Shown here in pieces: positions 22,742 to 45,170 of a stretch of DNA of 64,000 bases. The first letter of the stretch is position 1. Each line of letters starts with the position of its first letter. The stretch comes from Heterohyrax brucei. Taxonomy: Eukaryota > Chordata > Mammalia > Hyracoidea > Procaviidae. A program made the position numbers and the translations under genes. Under the pieces are notes generated by a model. That model made no database searches, was not told the DNA's origin, and saw only the letters and a program-made list of their open reading frames with translations. Where the stretch lies: assembly GCA_028571685.1 (NCBI GenBank), contig CM053154.1:250501-314500 (forward strand). Reading direction: 5' to 3'.

Positions 22742-25700
22742 TCAGGGGTCTGTATCCACGCAGAGGGCCAGGATGTCTTGGTCCAGCATCACAGGGCCCA
22801 GCAGTCCACTACGGAAGGCCTGGAGGAAGTCAATGGCTGCTGCAGTATAGTTGGGCTGCACGACATTCACATTCCCTGCGGAGAGGACGGGGGTGTCTGG
22901 TGAGAGGGTGGGGCACAGGAGGACCCTAGGACCAGAGGGGAGAGGGTGGGGGACCACAGGACCAGAGGGGAGAGGATGGAGGACCCCAAGACTTGAAGAG
23001 AGAGGATGGGGGACCCCAGGACCAGAAGAGAAAAGATGGGGGACCTCAGCACCAGAAGGAAAACATGAGACACCAGAACCACAGAAGATGCCGGGGTCCC
23101 AGGACTCGAGGAAAGGCCAGGCTGTAGGGGGTCACCCCAGGACCCAGTGCATAACCGCCAATCATCAGGGTCCATGGTCCAGGGGAGGCCAGGTCAGACC
23201 GGGACCCTCTGCAGACCAACCAGGAGCCGCCTTCTGCCCAGGGACCCGGCCTCTCTCCCAGGACAGTGTGCTTTTGTTTTAGCACCCTCCACCTCCCCCT
23301 TCCCTCCCTGGCTCCTTGAGGTCACCCCAAGCCCCACCTGGCCCAGGACCCCGTAGGGGGGTTGCCTCACTCACCAGTGCCTGTGAGCACCTTCACCTTC
23401 TGGGTCTTGCCCAGCCTCACAGCCACTCTCTTGAGCACAGCCCCGACATCATCACAGGCGTCCCCCAGGCCATAGTGCCGCACATACCTGCACAGACCTG
23501 GAGGTCAGAGCCGGGACCCACTCCCAGGGACACTACCGGACAGCCCGGCTCGGGCACTCACAGCCCCACCTATGACCATGGCACACCTCCCACGGGTGGG
23601 GTCCCTCAGGGAGGGTGGAGGTCCACAGAGTGAGGGTAGGCAGGGGCCTGGTGAGGGTCTCAGCAGACAGATCCAGCAGGCAGTCCTGCCTCGGGCAGCA
23701 ATGCAGTACATCCTGCCACTTACCCAAGCAGCCGATGCCTGTTGAGGGTGTAGAGGAGGTAGTCGGCAATGGTCTCCTCACCCACCAAGTGGTCCAGCAC
23801 AGTCCCTGCGAAGCCCACCAAGAGGGTGAGCCAAAGAGCAACCCAGCTCTGCGCATTCACTGAGGTCCAGCACACGCCCTCCGCCCAGCCCTGGACACCG
23901 GCCAAAAGAGGAGGACCACAAGAGGAAAGTGACAGCCCCCCGCCTGTCCTGCAGCTCTCGGCCGTGTCATCTAGCCTTGTTCTTCATCAGTAAAATGAAG
24001 AGAGCGAAGGCCCCTTTCTCATGGGCGGTATGAGAACTGGCAAGATAAAAACAGTGCCCAGAGCACTTTGGCTGGGAGCTCTCGCTGGACCCACCTGGTA
24101 GGAGCCAGGGCCGAGGCACCCACCACTCAGTCTAGGAATCCCACACCCATGTCAGCAGGCAGCACCCGAAGGGGTTAGCAGCTCACCACACAGAGCCAGC
24201 TTCAGGCCCGTCTCCACACTCTCAATCCGAGGGGACAGCACCCCAGGAGTATCCAGCAGGAACACCAGGGGCCGCTCACACACCTGTGCAGGCAGCGGAC
24301 CATCAGGCCAGTGCACCCTCAGCCACCCGACCCCTTCCTGCCCCACCCACCTCAGGGAGCCTCAGGGCAGCATGCCAGGGCTACAGTGGGACATCTCCAG
24401 CTTGAAGGTCATACCCAAGACACCGCACATGCCACTGTTACCACACTCAGGGGGCCCCAAAGGCATCCCTGACAAATGAGGAAAACAATCCAGGGCACTG
24501 GCTCCCAAAGAGCTCAAGCGCTAGCTCCTCCCAGGGACGACACCAGGCACCAGAGCAGGAGCGGACACCTGGGACGCTGCAGAAGCCAGCTGGCCAGTCT
24601 GCCCTATGCAGCCTCCAGGAGCCCCAGTGTCCCCTGTGCTTCAGTGACCCCACTGTAAGAGGGGCAAAGAGTACCCGGCTGGGAGGTGCGGACAGGGAGG
24701 GGAAGTGCGTCACCTACGAACCTCAGAAAACACTCGTCACGGGTACACAGGCCTCACCACAGGCTGTACCTGAATTTTGGACATCACAGCTCTGGTGATG
24801 CCAGGCTGGCCGCCCACCCTGGTGGCTTTTCCTGCAGGACACAAAGGGACCATCAGACGTGCAATGAACACACCAGCAGCCCCGAGACCACGGAGTCTGT
24901 AACAAAGCACACATGTGGGACCCAGACTGTCTGGTAAGACAGACAGACAGATAAAACATCCAGGAAGCATTCTGATCTGGACCCCTCGACACTCACCCCA
25001 AATCCGCTCACACAGGCGGTAATGGGGGAGCACCTCTGGGGGGCCTCTATACATCAGGAATGACAAAGGTCAAGTCAGGCTGTTCCCCCCCAACAGAGCT
25101 CGGGGTTCAGGCAGAGCCCGCACCTATGATCCTGTAACCCACCTACACGCCAGGCTGGCCCAGCCGTGGGGCAGGCCCCAGGGGCACCCCTGGGCAGAAG
25201 ACCAGGCCTGCCTGCATTCAGAGGCCAGCACAGGGTGAAGCCAGCACAGGGCGCCGGGGGACAGCACAACACCTCGTGTGGTCGACTCCAGCACTAAGGC
25301 AAAGTGAGTGACCAGGTGACTGCTCCAGGCCAAGATCAGACTGTCACTGTGAGCCGATGAGACACTCCCTGTCGGCCTTACAACTGACTACAAAGGTGAT
25401 GGAAGTCTTGGAGAACACTCTGGCACCTTCAGCAGGACAGACGGACACACAGCTCCCAAGGCCACTCCTGGGAGGGGAAGCTGTGTCGCTCTCGACATGT
25501 TTTTGACACATTCAGACATGCTTCTTAAAAAGTCAACTTTCCTGCCTAACAATCAAACATCACCTATGTCAGTGCTGTGAATTACCTGAATCAAAGGGAT
25601 TTAAATAACTGAGACAACAAAATCATCCAAGTTTAGAAAGGTCACCTCCCTACCACAGATCTTAAAAGAATGCCAAGTACAACCCTACACTAGGCAGGGC

Positions 25701-28700
25701 TGTAGGCTGAGGAGCCTGAAGAGGCACTGGGACCATCCCAGCTCCCTCTGGGAATTCCAGTTCTGTCCTAGGACAGCCACAGAGGACAGGCCACGCTCCT
25801 CACCAGCCCTCATGCTAAGGGGAAGCGAAGGCGCTGCTACCGGAGCCTGGCCCACAGTACCTTTCCTGAGGTGCAGCCTCCTGAGGGAGTTGAGGAGGGA
25901 GGACTTGCCCACGTTGGGGATCCCAATCACCATCACACAGTACTCCAGGTTCTGTGGGGGCCAGGAGTCGGGGGTCACAGTCCCACCCAGGCCCTCCCAG
26001 AAGCCTCGCCAGCCTCAGGGGGGATAGTCCTTCCTGGTGGGAGTCTTCAGACCACAGGACAGACAGGCAACCAGCAGCACTGTCCCTCACCAGTCTGCAC
26101 CGCTGAACCCACCTCTCCTCGGTGATAGCGGCAGCTGCTCTCAATCAATTCTGTGACAGCTGGGATGATCTGCAAGCCAACAGATCACAGTCACACATGC
26201 AACAGACCACACACAACACAGAGCACATGCGCACAGAGCACACGCTGAGCCCAGACACAACACGTGACACAGAGCACACGTACACACAGAGCACACAGCA
26301 TGGGCACACACAGAGCATGTGCGCACTCAGCACATGTACTGAGAGCACAAACAGCATGTGCAGACAGAGCACAAGTACATACAGAGCACAGAGCCTGTGC
26401 ACACTCAGAGCACAAGTACACACAGAGCGTGTGCGTGCTCGGAGCACACGTACGCACACCGAATGTTCTCACTGGTCTGGCCCTGCTGTGTGCAGGCACG
26501 CCTTTCCTGCCACCTCAGAATCAGTCTTCTTTCCCTTCCTTAGCCAAAGCTCTCGCCCCCACAGGGAGACGCGATCTCCTTCTGCAGGCAGCATGTCCCA
26601 GCCACAGCACCGGGACACCTGAACCCTGTGCCTGTGGTCACACTGAGGGAGAGTAGGTCACAGTCCCACTGGTGAGGGACACTGCTGCTGGTTGCCTGTC
26701 TGTCCTGTGGTCTGAAGACTCCCACCAGGAAGAACTATCCCCCCTGAGGCTGGCAAGGCTTCTGGGAGGGCCTGGGTGGGACTGTGACCCACCCTCCCTC
26801 AGTGTGACCACAGGGGGAGACTCCACTGGGTGGGTGGAGTCACGTCCCAACTCCCCTCCCCCGATGACCAACACAGTGTCTCCCCAGGGGAGGTTCCAGT
26901 GATGGCTACTGTTACTACCTTCTAAAGAAAAGGTGTGCCAACCAGTGACATTTTAGCAGACACAACTGGGGCATCCCAAAATGCCTTCACACTCGCGACC
27001 CAAGACACACCTTCAGTGTCTGACTTCATGCCCCTCCCACATTGCCCAGTGGCCCCGCTCTCACCCTGGTGACACGAGCCTGTCCCAGTCTGCCGCCTCA
27101 CAAAGTGCTCGCTCAGTGCCATCACAAAGGACATGCCTGGTGACATCACAGAGCATGTGCCCAGGGACCTCACAAAGGGCATGTCCAGCGGCCTCACAAA
27201 ACATGTGCCCAGTAACCCCTCGGAGCTCATGCGCAGTGACATCACCCTGCCACGGTCAGGCAGGGGTAACAACCCCGTCCCACACAGGCAGAAGAGGCCC
27301 ACCTGCCCGACGTTCTCATCCTTCACACAGTTGGTGAAAATGACGTTTTTCAAACCTTCTCTTTCTAAGTGCTGCAGAATTTTCTGAAAGAGACAAAATG
27401 TTTCCATTCTAAATATGAAAAAAATCAGGGGCCGTGTGGCACTGGTGCTGTCCCAATAGTGACGCACTGCACTGTGTACGAAGGTCCCCCTTGACCTGCT
27501 CACCCACCGACCACACAAATTGAAGGAGAGAGCAATTGCTGACAAGACTCCAAAGTCCCAGGTGACATGAAAGACCAAGAGCACTTGTGACGGCAGACAC
27601 CTAAGGCTGCCAACACGTGACAACGCAGACAGCTCGTCTTCAGAGGCCAGAGGCCACAGCCCCACGGCTGCAGGCACACGCGGCGCGGGCTGTCACCGCA
27701 CGGGCTGTCACCACACAGGCTGTCATCGCAGGGTGCCGTCACCTGCTCAGGCTCCAGGGAGCAAAGGGCTCTCACGGCTTACTGTCTCCTATTTCCCTGG
27801 AAACCACTTCATGACAGAAGAAACTTGCATGGTTGTTTAACGTAACTAGAACCAGCGCATGGAACTAGTACCCTGAAACAGGTTATTGTTGCTGCAACAA
27901 AGGCCTCTGTGCTAGTAATAAATTGTGAAGGAAAGAACACACCAGCTTCAACCCCAAGATCCTGACACCCGCTTTCTGCTAAGGACTTCAAGATATGACA
28001 AGACATGCAGAGAAAAACACTTCAAAATTAACCATTCCAAAGTCTCTGAGCCTCCTTGATCCCCTGGATGTCAGAGAAGTGCTCTGCACTGGGTCAATGC
28101 ACCCCTGTTCTGCCCCCAGGTACTCCCCGGCCCGGGGAAATCCACCCCTGGTGCTGGGCCTCATCAATTGCGGAGACCTGCATGGCCCCTCCCGGCTGGC
28201 AGGCCCCCAGTGTGCGGAGGGCAGTCTGGAGGCCTTGGGTCTGTCCATGTGCCCATGAGGCCGGTGAGCTGGCCAACACCGATACCACAGGGTCCAGGCC
28301 GGCCTGCCCAGGACTGCAATCACTTGCCATACGCAGCTGCTGGAATTTATCTGAACTAATTAAAATCAATTAAAATGTGAAAGTTGGCCCTGCAGCCACA
28401 GCAGCCCCAGCGGTGCTCAGAGCCCACATGACCAGGGTGGACAAAGTGCAAGCCCCACTGGGCGCCCGCCCCATCTTTGGCAGCAGGCTGGTGTGCCGCA
28501 GCAGAACCTACCTCACACAGGGACATGCAGATCCAGACGCCCAATTGTGGACACTGTGACAGGTGTGGCACTGTGAGAAATCACACTGAAACACCTGGAC
28601 AGGTAGGAGCTACCTGCCAATGCTCTGTCTGGGCAAACCTATACTGAGACTGTACAAGACACAGGTGGACCCAGGAGAACCCAGATGCCCCCGAGACAAG

Positions 28701-31700
28701 GGCCCTCACCTTCTGTTCCCGGAGATCCGCCAGGTCCATCTTGTTGAGAACAAGCAGGTGTGGCTTGACGCCGAGGGTGTCCTGAAACAGCGGGTTGCGG
28801 CCAGAAAGAGGAATGTTCCAAAATTAAGGAAAAACCCCTTTGAAATTTCACTGTGTGGCCAGGCAACGCCTCAGAAGGGGACCCCGACCGGGTCTAGACC
28901 GGCCTGCTGCTGGCCGAGCCTGTGCCCAGGGGCCCCCAGTGCAGGGAAGGGTGTAGCGTCGCCTCTCCGCCTGGTGACACAAGCTGCACTCCACTGCTCG
29001 TAGGTCACGGGGCGGAAGAGCAGGACAGCGGGTCCTCACGACTCCTCTGACAGGAACGACGGTGGTGACACCAAAAACAAAGCCAAGCTCAGGAACAGCG
29101 CCTATGACCGCATCACCATCAGTCAGCTGCCAGGTGCACGAGCCCAGCACAAGCGCACAGCTCACTCAGAAGGAGCTGTCCCCACAGAGTCTGACAGGAG
29201 CACCTCGCATCACTGCCTCCTCTGGTGACCACCACAGACCACCAGACCTCCAGGGAAAAGAGCGGTGAGCACATCCACTCCCTCACAAGGCCTCCTGCAC
29301 CTTCCCACACCTCAGGCCCTCATTTCCTCAGCCAGACCCTCGGGACTCATTTGGAGTCCCATCTGGTGAGACAATCACACAGGCAGGAGGGACCCTGGCC
29401 CCTTCCTGTTCCCTCCTGCTCTCTCCTCTCCTGGCTAGCTGTAAGACCCTGAGTTCTAGCACGTCGCTGTAGGCACCCCATACCACGCAGCATCCCACAG
29501 CACACGGCAAAGGGACTCTGAAGAAATACACACTTGCCCTCAAGGTCAACCAGTCCCAAGCGAACTCAGCAGCGACGCCCAGACCCCTTCTCCTTGGACA
29601 CAACAGAAGCCACGAGAAGAGGGAGAAAGGCCCTCTCCTCACAACACACTAGTAACGGTACTGCTATCTTTCAATAACCACACATACAAGTGCCCTTAAC
29701 ACCAGCATCAGACACGAAGAAATGCCTAATTACAACAGTGCCAACAAGCTTTGGCACCACTGACAATGGCTCTCTGACCTCTGGAGGCAAGGCAGCACTG
29801 GAATGGCCAAGGCACAGGGTTTTAAAAGTGTCCCAAGTAACTCTACTCAGTGAGTGCCACCGCTTTCAAAGCCAGGAACTAACACAGGAGAGGCTTTGGC
29901 CTCTGAGAGCACTCACTGAGCCAGGGTGGCATCCAGACAGGGAGGGGGTGCCGACAAGGCAGCCACCGGAAGTGCTTCTGCCGCCTCCCTGGGCCTGGCA
30001 GCAGAGCGGCCGCCAGCTGCACAGGAGGATATCCGGGCATCGTGGACCTCGACGATGCAGTCCACCAGCTTCAGGCTGCTCTGCATCTTCTTCAGCCCTG
30101 GAAGACACAGGAGAGACGGCTCAGGGAAGGGGTGCCCGACCCTCAAAGAACTGCAGAAAAATGGACTTCTAACCAACACATCAGGAACTACACATCACAA
30201 CAACCTACAAAGAGTACACTGAGGTACACTAAGTGGCAGCAGCCACTTGCTGAGTGCCTCCACTCAAGGAGAAGCGCATGATGGCAGAGGGTGTCACGAG
30301 GAACACCCACCCACAGAGGCAGCTCCTCAGCCTCACTTGACACTTGGGTAAGGCTGGGTGGAATGTTTAACCTCCAGAGATCTTGAGCCCTGGACGCTGC
30401 TGGGGAGAGCACGATCGTGCTGCCAGCCCTGACCATTGACTCACCAGTGTCTCACTCCTCCAGCAACAAAGCCGTCTCCCAACTGGGTACCCCACACTCA
30501 AGTTAGTGACACTTGTCCCGGCCATTCCAGGCACATGGCAATACCACCCTCGGTGAGCAGCTCCAGCAGCCAAGCTCTGTCACTTGTATACCTCCTGAAC
30601 CGTCCCGCATCACCCCACGTCTTCCACTCCTACTGCCACCCTTGTGCACACACCAGGGGCACACCACCAGTTAGTGCCAAGCCCGGGAGGTGGCATGTAG
30701 CTGGTGTTTGTGGGATGAATCAGAGCTTACTCAGGGAAGGCAGGGGCACTGGGGGAGGGGAGGGGAGAAGCGGCCGATGGTAACACTGAGGGGTTAACAG
30801 TCCTACATGGCTTTTTGGGGTCAGATCTTGACAATAAAGTTACACTCCCAAGGATGTTTAGACAGAACAAGAGCATGACTCAGTGCTAAAAGTACTGCAG
30901 TGGTAACAGCTACCTTGCAACCTGAAGTGTTCCCACATCTACCGTTTCATTTAATTCTCAAAACAGTATTTAAGCAGTTACACAGGGTGGCAGGGAGCCT
31001 GGTGGTGCAGTGGTTAAAAGCTCAGCTGCTAACCAAAAGGTCAAGCAGGCTGGATCCACCAGTCACTCCTTGGAAACTCTGCGGGGCCTTCGGCAGGCCG
31101 CTCTGAGAGGGGATCGACTGGACCACAAGGGTGGCCTCAGCCAGTAAGTACTGGGCGACCCGCGGGGAGGTGGGCAGGCAGTGTTACCCACCCACCTACC
31201 TCGGAAGGCAGACCTGGTGGTCGGCTTCCGCGTGGTCGGCCCTGAAAATTCGGCAACGCAGGTCTAACAACGTTTGAAAACAAAATGTGGGAACTACGGT
31301 TCAGCTGCCGCTATGCAGTATTTATGACAAGGGGCCGGCGGGGGAACCAAGGCTGGCCCAAGCCCACCTACAGCCCTGGCCTGCCGTTTCCCAAGAGCCC
31401 CGTGGCCAGTGACCGGAGGCGCGCACGGTCCACCATCAGAGAGCTCGGTGACCCGAGCTGGGCACGGCCCATCATCAGAGAGCTCCGAGCGACTCCGGAG
31501 GATGTCAGGCCTGTGCCCCGGCCGAGCGACGTTCGGGCCGCTCGCAGCAGAGGGCGCATTCTACCCCTCGGGCACCTGTCGCAGCGTCAGGATCGGCTGG
31601 CTCCCAGGACCTCCCCCGCAGTGGCACCGCTCGGGCCGATCCCCGAGCCCGCGGGGAGGGGTGCAGTCACTAGCCTCACAGAGCCCCGTCGGCTCGGCGA

Positions 31701-31946
31701 GCCAGGGCACAAGAGGACCCAGGGTCGGCGCGAGGACACGACCTGTCCCAGTCGCCGCCGGGACTCCCAGCCTGACCGCGCGCGACCCTGAGGAACGAGC
31801 TCCGGTCGCCGGAGCATCCTGTTCCGCGCCTCACCCTTGGCCATGTGGCCCGGGAACCAGCGAGCCACGTCGCGGCCGCCCACCGAGAAGCTCTCCCGCC
31901 AGGCGGCCCGGGCCGCACTGCAGAGAACACGCGGAAACAGCCTCAT
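22742..31946 (-). CDS. MTG1: Mitochondrial ribosome-associated GTPase 1
   Basis: Eleven coding exons, in transcription order: 31835-31946, 30033-30097, 28710-28814, 27303-27383, 26113-26169, 25861-25951, 24770-24831, 24187-24283, 23724-23805, 23375-23487, 22742-22875. They total 999 nt and encode 332 residues (human 334). MTG1 is a circularly permuted GTPase of the YlqF/RbgA type that acts on the mitochondrial large ribosomal subunit at the inner membrane. Motifs appear in the permuted order: G4 NKMD (83-86), the VIFTNC region, G1 GIPNVGKS (150-157), G2 region PGITR (180-184) and G3 DTPG (202-205). An Arg-rich N-terminus fits a mitochondrial targeting peptide. Every splice phase joins cleanly. 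All introns are GT-AG except intron 2, which is AT-AC. Transcription converges on SPRN. Confidence 0.95.
22903..23085. repeat. 30-bp minisatellite in MTG1 intron 10
   Basis: Five to six copies of a G-rich unit of the type 'gagaggatgggggacccc'. The gagagg core recurs every 30 bases, near 22940, 22970, 23000 and 23030. The right-hand copies decay. Confidence 0.8.
25972..26094 (+). repeat. Left arm of 123-bp inverted repeat flanking MTG1 exon 5
   Basis: Starts gggtcacagtcccaccc and ends ctcaccagt. It is the reverse complement of 26668-26790 with three mismatches in 123 bases. It lies in intron 5, just downstream of exon 5 in the direction of transcription. Confidence 0.92.
26205..26460. repeat. 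Degenerate 'cacagagcac' tandem repeat in MTG1 intron 4
   Basis: Many imperfect copies of 'acacagagcacacgtac'-type units of about 17-18 bases, adjoining exon 5. Open frames across it are repeat translation. Confidence 0.8.
26668..26790 (-). repeat. Right arm of 123-bp inverted repeat flanking MTG1 exon 5
   Basis: Pairs with 25972-26094. It lies in intron 4, about 500 bases upstream of exon 5 in transcript order. The 573-bp spacer between arms holds exon 5 and the cacagagcac repeat. Confidence 0.92.
27095..27245. repeat. 27-bp-type degenerate tandem repeat in MTG1 intron 4
   Basis: About six imperfect units of the form 'catgtgcccagtgacatcac', with 'acctcacaaag' variants. A smaller triplet of 15-bp 'gggctgtcaccacac' units lies at 27684-27730. 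Confidence 0.7.
28815..30032 (-). other. MTG1: MTG1 intron 2: U12-type AT-AC intron
   Basis: On the coding strand exon 2 ends GCCCGG and the intron starts ATATCCTCC, close to the U12 donor consensus ATATCCTTT. The intron ends TTTTCCTTAATTTTGGAAC. That contains a near-consensus U12 branch site (TTCCTTAAY) about 9-10 bases before a terminal AC. Exon 3 then opens with ATTCCT. No GT-AG choice preserves the reading frame A-R-I-P-L-S-G-R across the junction. Confidence 0.88.
30993..31136 (+). repeat. AfroSINE in MTG1 intron 1
   Basis: Forward copy: 'gagcctggtggtgcagtggt', 'gctaaccaaaaggtcaagca', 'cactccttggaaactctg', and a diverged 'ggatcgactggacc' tail block. Confidence 0.85.
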
Positions 31947-32120
31947 GGCGCCGCCGTCCCGGAAGCGCCTGCGCAGGGCGGCCGGACGCTCCGCGGCGTA
32001 CCAGCTCCCCGGGGCCGCAGGCCGATCACCGGAGTTCCGGGACTCGAAGGGGCCGGACTGCGTCCCGCGCATGCGCACGTTAGCCCAAGGGGGCGGCCCG
32101 GGGGGGGATGGGGAACTGGG
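31380..32120 (-). promoter_or_regulatory. MTG1: CpG-island promoter of MTG1
   Basis: A CpG-dense segment covering exon 1 (31835-31946) and its upstream flank, with no TATA box at a suitable distance. The start site is not resolvable by eye. Confidence 0.7.
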
Positions 32121-32404
32121 CCTGGGGGCAGGACGGCGAGCTGGAGTTTTCCGGTGGTCTCGGTCGTTCAATTAATCGATTTACTAAAATTCATTAAATT
32201 AAAAATTCTAGTTCTTCCTTAAGCTTATCCTGAGCATATGTTCAGCAAAATTGGCAGTCACCTGTTCGTGTCTAGTCCCTTTTACAAGCCTGGATAAAGA
32301 CTTGTAACAATTTTAAACTTCAAAATCTAAGGTCTTCATCTTCCTTTCCATTGGCTTGGATATCACAAAAAGCTCCTTCCAAATACCTGCCGGGGCTGCC
32401 CTCA

Positions 32405-32556
32405 ACAAGCCGGACTCACACAGTGGCTGCAACCGTGGCTGACACTGAGCGAGGTGGGGCTGGGGACCCGGCCGGGGGTCCTTCTGCTGCACAGGGCGGG
32501 AGGGGAAGGGGCGGAGGCGCTTGGTGGGAACCGACTCCGCAGCGCCTAACAGAACG
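32405..32556 (+). repeat. RTE 3' tail fragment
   Basis: Contains the 'cacagtggctgcaaccgtgg' block seen near the 3' end of the RTE copies (15250, 48045) and ends 'ccgcagcgcctaacag'. Confidence 0.6.
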
Positions 32557-32859
32557 CTTGCTGCAGTCCTGCTGAGTGACACTTGTTAACGCAGGGTACC
32601 TGGAACCTCTGAACCTCGCTATGACTCTGTCGTACACCAAGAACCCAAGCCACTACTCCCTCTTATGTTGGGTTAGGGAGCACTTACGGCTACTCTGCTG
32701 AGTCTGGGTTTCTTAAAACACGCTTGTAATAATCAGATTCTGAACACAAATCCAGCAATCTTGTGCCTTTGGTGCCTTCAAAGCTCCGAATGCGCCTTCC
32801 CAGGTGCTTCAGGACAGGCAGGTGTGAGGGGCGAGCCAGGCAAACGGACTGCTGGGAAT

Positions 32860-32990
32860 CTATTCCCACACACTGCGACCCTGTACGGCAGAGCAAAACT
32901 GCCCCAGCGCGTTCCAGGGAGCGCCTGGTACATTCCAACGGTCCACCTTTTGGTTAGCAGCTGTAGCACTTAACCAGCATCTCATTATCT
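32860..32990 (-). repeat. AfroSINE
   Basis: Reverse-complement copy: 'gtacggcagagcaaaactgc', 'ccttttggttagcagctgta', ending in the 'cttaaccagcatctcatta' head. Confidence 0.8.
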
Positions 32991-33384
32991 CAGGTAGCAA
33001 CCCAGCCGCTGTCCCTGTCCCTCCCTGCCCACCATCACCGTCCACCCTCACCAGGTAGAGGGCGGGCCTGGGTCCCGCGGCATTCCTGTCTGCCCACAGA
33101 AACACCTCCAAGGAATGTAGACTGATAATCCTCAATGCAGTACACTTTTCCAGGCCATCATGAGGATCTTTGAACTAGGGATGCTGTGTTATTTCATAGT
33201 CTAGGGCCTGTAAATGAAAAAACTTCCCTAAATTTTGGATTTCTCTCCCTGCAAGACTGCCACAAGCACCGGCAAAAACTCTGGGCCACACTAAGTCTCC
33301 GGGAGGAATGGCGGGTGGGGCAGGACTTGGGGACCAGGAAGATCCTGGGACAGGGGATTTAAATGGAGACAGAAAGATGAAAAG

Positions 33385-33817
33385 TGTTGTGGATTGAATT
33401 TTGTGTCCCCGAAGACGTGCATAGCAGTTTGACTGTGCAGTGATTCCAGTACCCTGTGGTGTTCCTCCTCGTAGTAAGTCCTGACTCAGTGGTGTTAAGG
33501 AGGGAGGATGGGAGGCAGCTGTGTTGGTGAGGCAGGACTTGAGATTGTATTGAGCCTTGAGGCAGTCTCTTGAGATACAAAGGAAAGGGAGAGTTGGGGA
33601 CCTCACAGCCAGGAGCAGAGTGCATCCTCAGAAGCTCCCAGTCCAGAGGAAGACTGATGACCATAACCTTCCTCCAGAGCCAAGACAGAAAGCCTTGCCT
33701 TGGAGGTGATGCTCTGAATTGGGGCTTATAGCCAACGGGACTGTGACAGAATCAAATCTCTCTTTTTAAAGCCATACACTTGTGGTATTTCTGTTACAGC
33801 ACTAGATGACTAAGACA
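33385..33817 (+). mobile_element. MaLR-like solo LTR
   Basis: A 433-bp LTR from 'tgttgtggattgaattttgt' to 'gactaagaca', with TG...CA ends. The flanks aaaag and agaag match at four of five bases, a likely decayed target duplication. Confidence 0.8.
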
Positions 33818-34743
33818 AGAAGGAAGGAGCAGGTGAAGATCAGGGTGGGCAGAGTGGTGCAAAGGAGCCCCCAGGCCTGGGGACTGCAGGACATTGGTGC
33901 ACTTGTGGACCGATGGGCCTGGGGGCTGGAAAGGGGCCGTAGAGGCCCTTCCTCCCATATGCACACTCTCTCACTCTGCAGTGGGGATTCTGCTACGTCA
34001 GCAGCAGAGCAAGAGACAGGAGGCAGAAGGCAGCTGGTTTCAGAGCCAGATGCAGCAAGTGGGCCCACACGCTGACCCCCCACAAGCCTCCAGCAGCCTC
34101 TGCAGCACTTCTCAGCGCCTTCCCCCAGAGCACCCCTCCAGGCACACTGGTCTCCCGCAGGCCTAACTAGCAGTAGTGTGGAGTTAGAGAGAGGTTCCCC
34201 CAAAATCAAAACTCCTGTTGCTCTCATGTTGGTTCCACCCCACACTCGCAGGCCCAGTGGCTGTGAACGTGGGCAACTGCTGAACTGAAAACAGGAGTGA
34301 GAAGGCTAAGGTGTGGTGTGATTTCAAGGTGCCCTGTGATGAACTGGGGAGCTACGCATCACACCCCGCACATCCGCATGCTCTCCTGCTCCCCACCTCT
34401 CCCCCTGGCTCACCCAGCTGACTCCTCTGCACCCTGTCACCTCTCCCAGAACCCTCCCAAGCCAGGGCAATGCTCTCCTCCATACACTTGTCCATCACCC
34501 CCTAGGCAGCGCTCACAGTTCAGGCAAGCAACCCACCTCCCTGGCAGCCAGGCCACCCCAGCACCTGCCCGGGGGACACAGGGGAAGCATGACACACCCA
34601 CCTGTTATGGACACTGGCAACAAGAACATGGGGAGCACAGGTGTCCCCAGAGGGAGGGGCTGCACTCTGGGGTGAGTGTGGAGCCTGGCCCTGGGGGCTG
34701 ATGAGAACAAAGGACAGTGACCCTGACACAGAAGTGTGAGCAC

Positions 34744-34749
34744 TTTATG
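34744..34749 (-). promoter_or_regulatory. PAOX: Candidate PAOX polyadenylation signal (CATAAA variant)
   Basis: Minus-strand CATAAA about 220 bases past the PAOX stop. No canonical hexamer is seen nearer. Weak evidence. Confidence 0.35.
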
Positions 34750-34966
34750 TCTGCATGGCACCACACGTCCTGCCTCTGGGAGACTTCCCACTCAGCTAGG
34801 GCTCAGCCCTGGCCCGACGCTGAGGACAGACATGAGAAATCTGACTAGGTGAGCCCCGGAAACCGAAGGAGGAGGAAGAAAGCCATCCACATCACTGCCT
34901 CCGCTGCATCGTGTGGGAAAGGGTGGCAGGAGCAGACTGGGCGGAGCAGAGCTGGCTCGGAGGGTC

Positions 34967-45170
<10,204 letters not shown>

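Larger units (their letters stand above)
32170..34740. other. MTG1-PAOX intergenic region
   Basis: No gene seen. It holds an RTE/SINE tail (32405-32556), an AfroSINE (32860-32990) and an LTR (33385-33817); the rest is unassigned. Confidence 0.6.

Noticed and set aside
26205..26460. Regular repeats as a CRISPR array
   Set aside because: Units are degenerate with no distinct spacers, and this is an intron of a mammalian nuclear gene.
25972..26790. Inverted repeat arms as terminal inverted repeats of a DNA transposon
   Set aside because: The spacer holds a conserved MTG1 exon and a local tandem repeat, with no transposase and no target duplication seen.
26922..27677. 251-codon minus-strand open frame in MTG1
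   Set aside because: Only the 81-nt exon 4 inside it (27303-27383) is real; the rest is intron read through.
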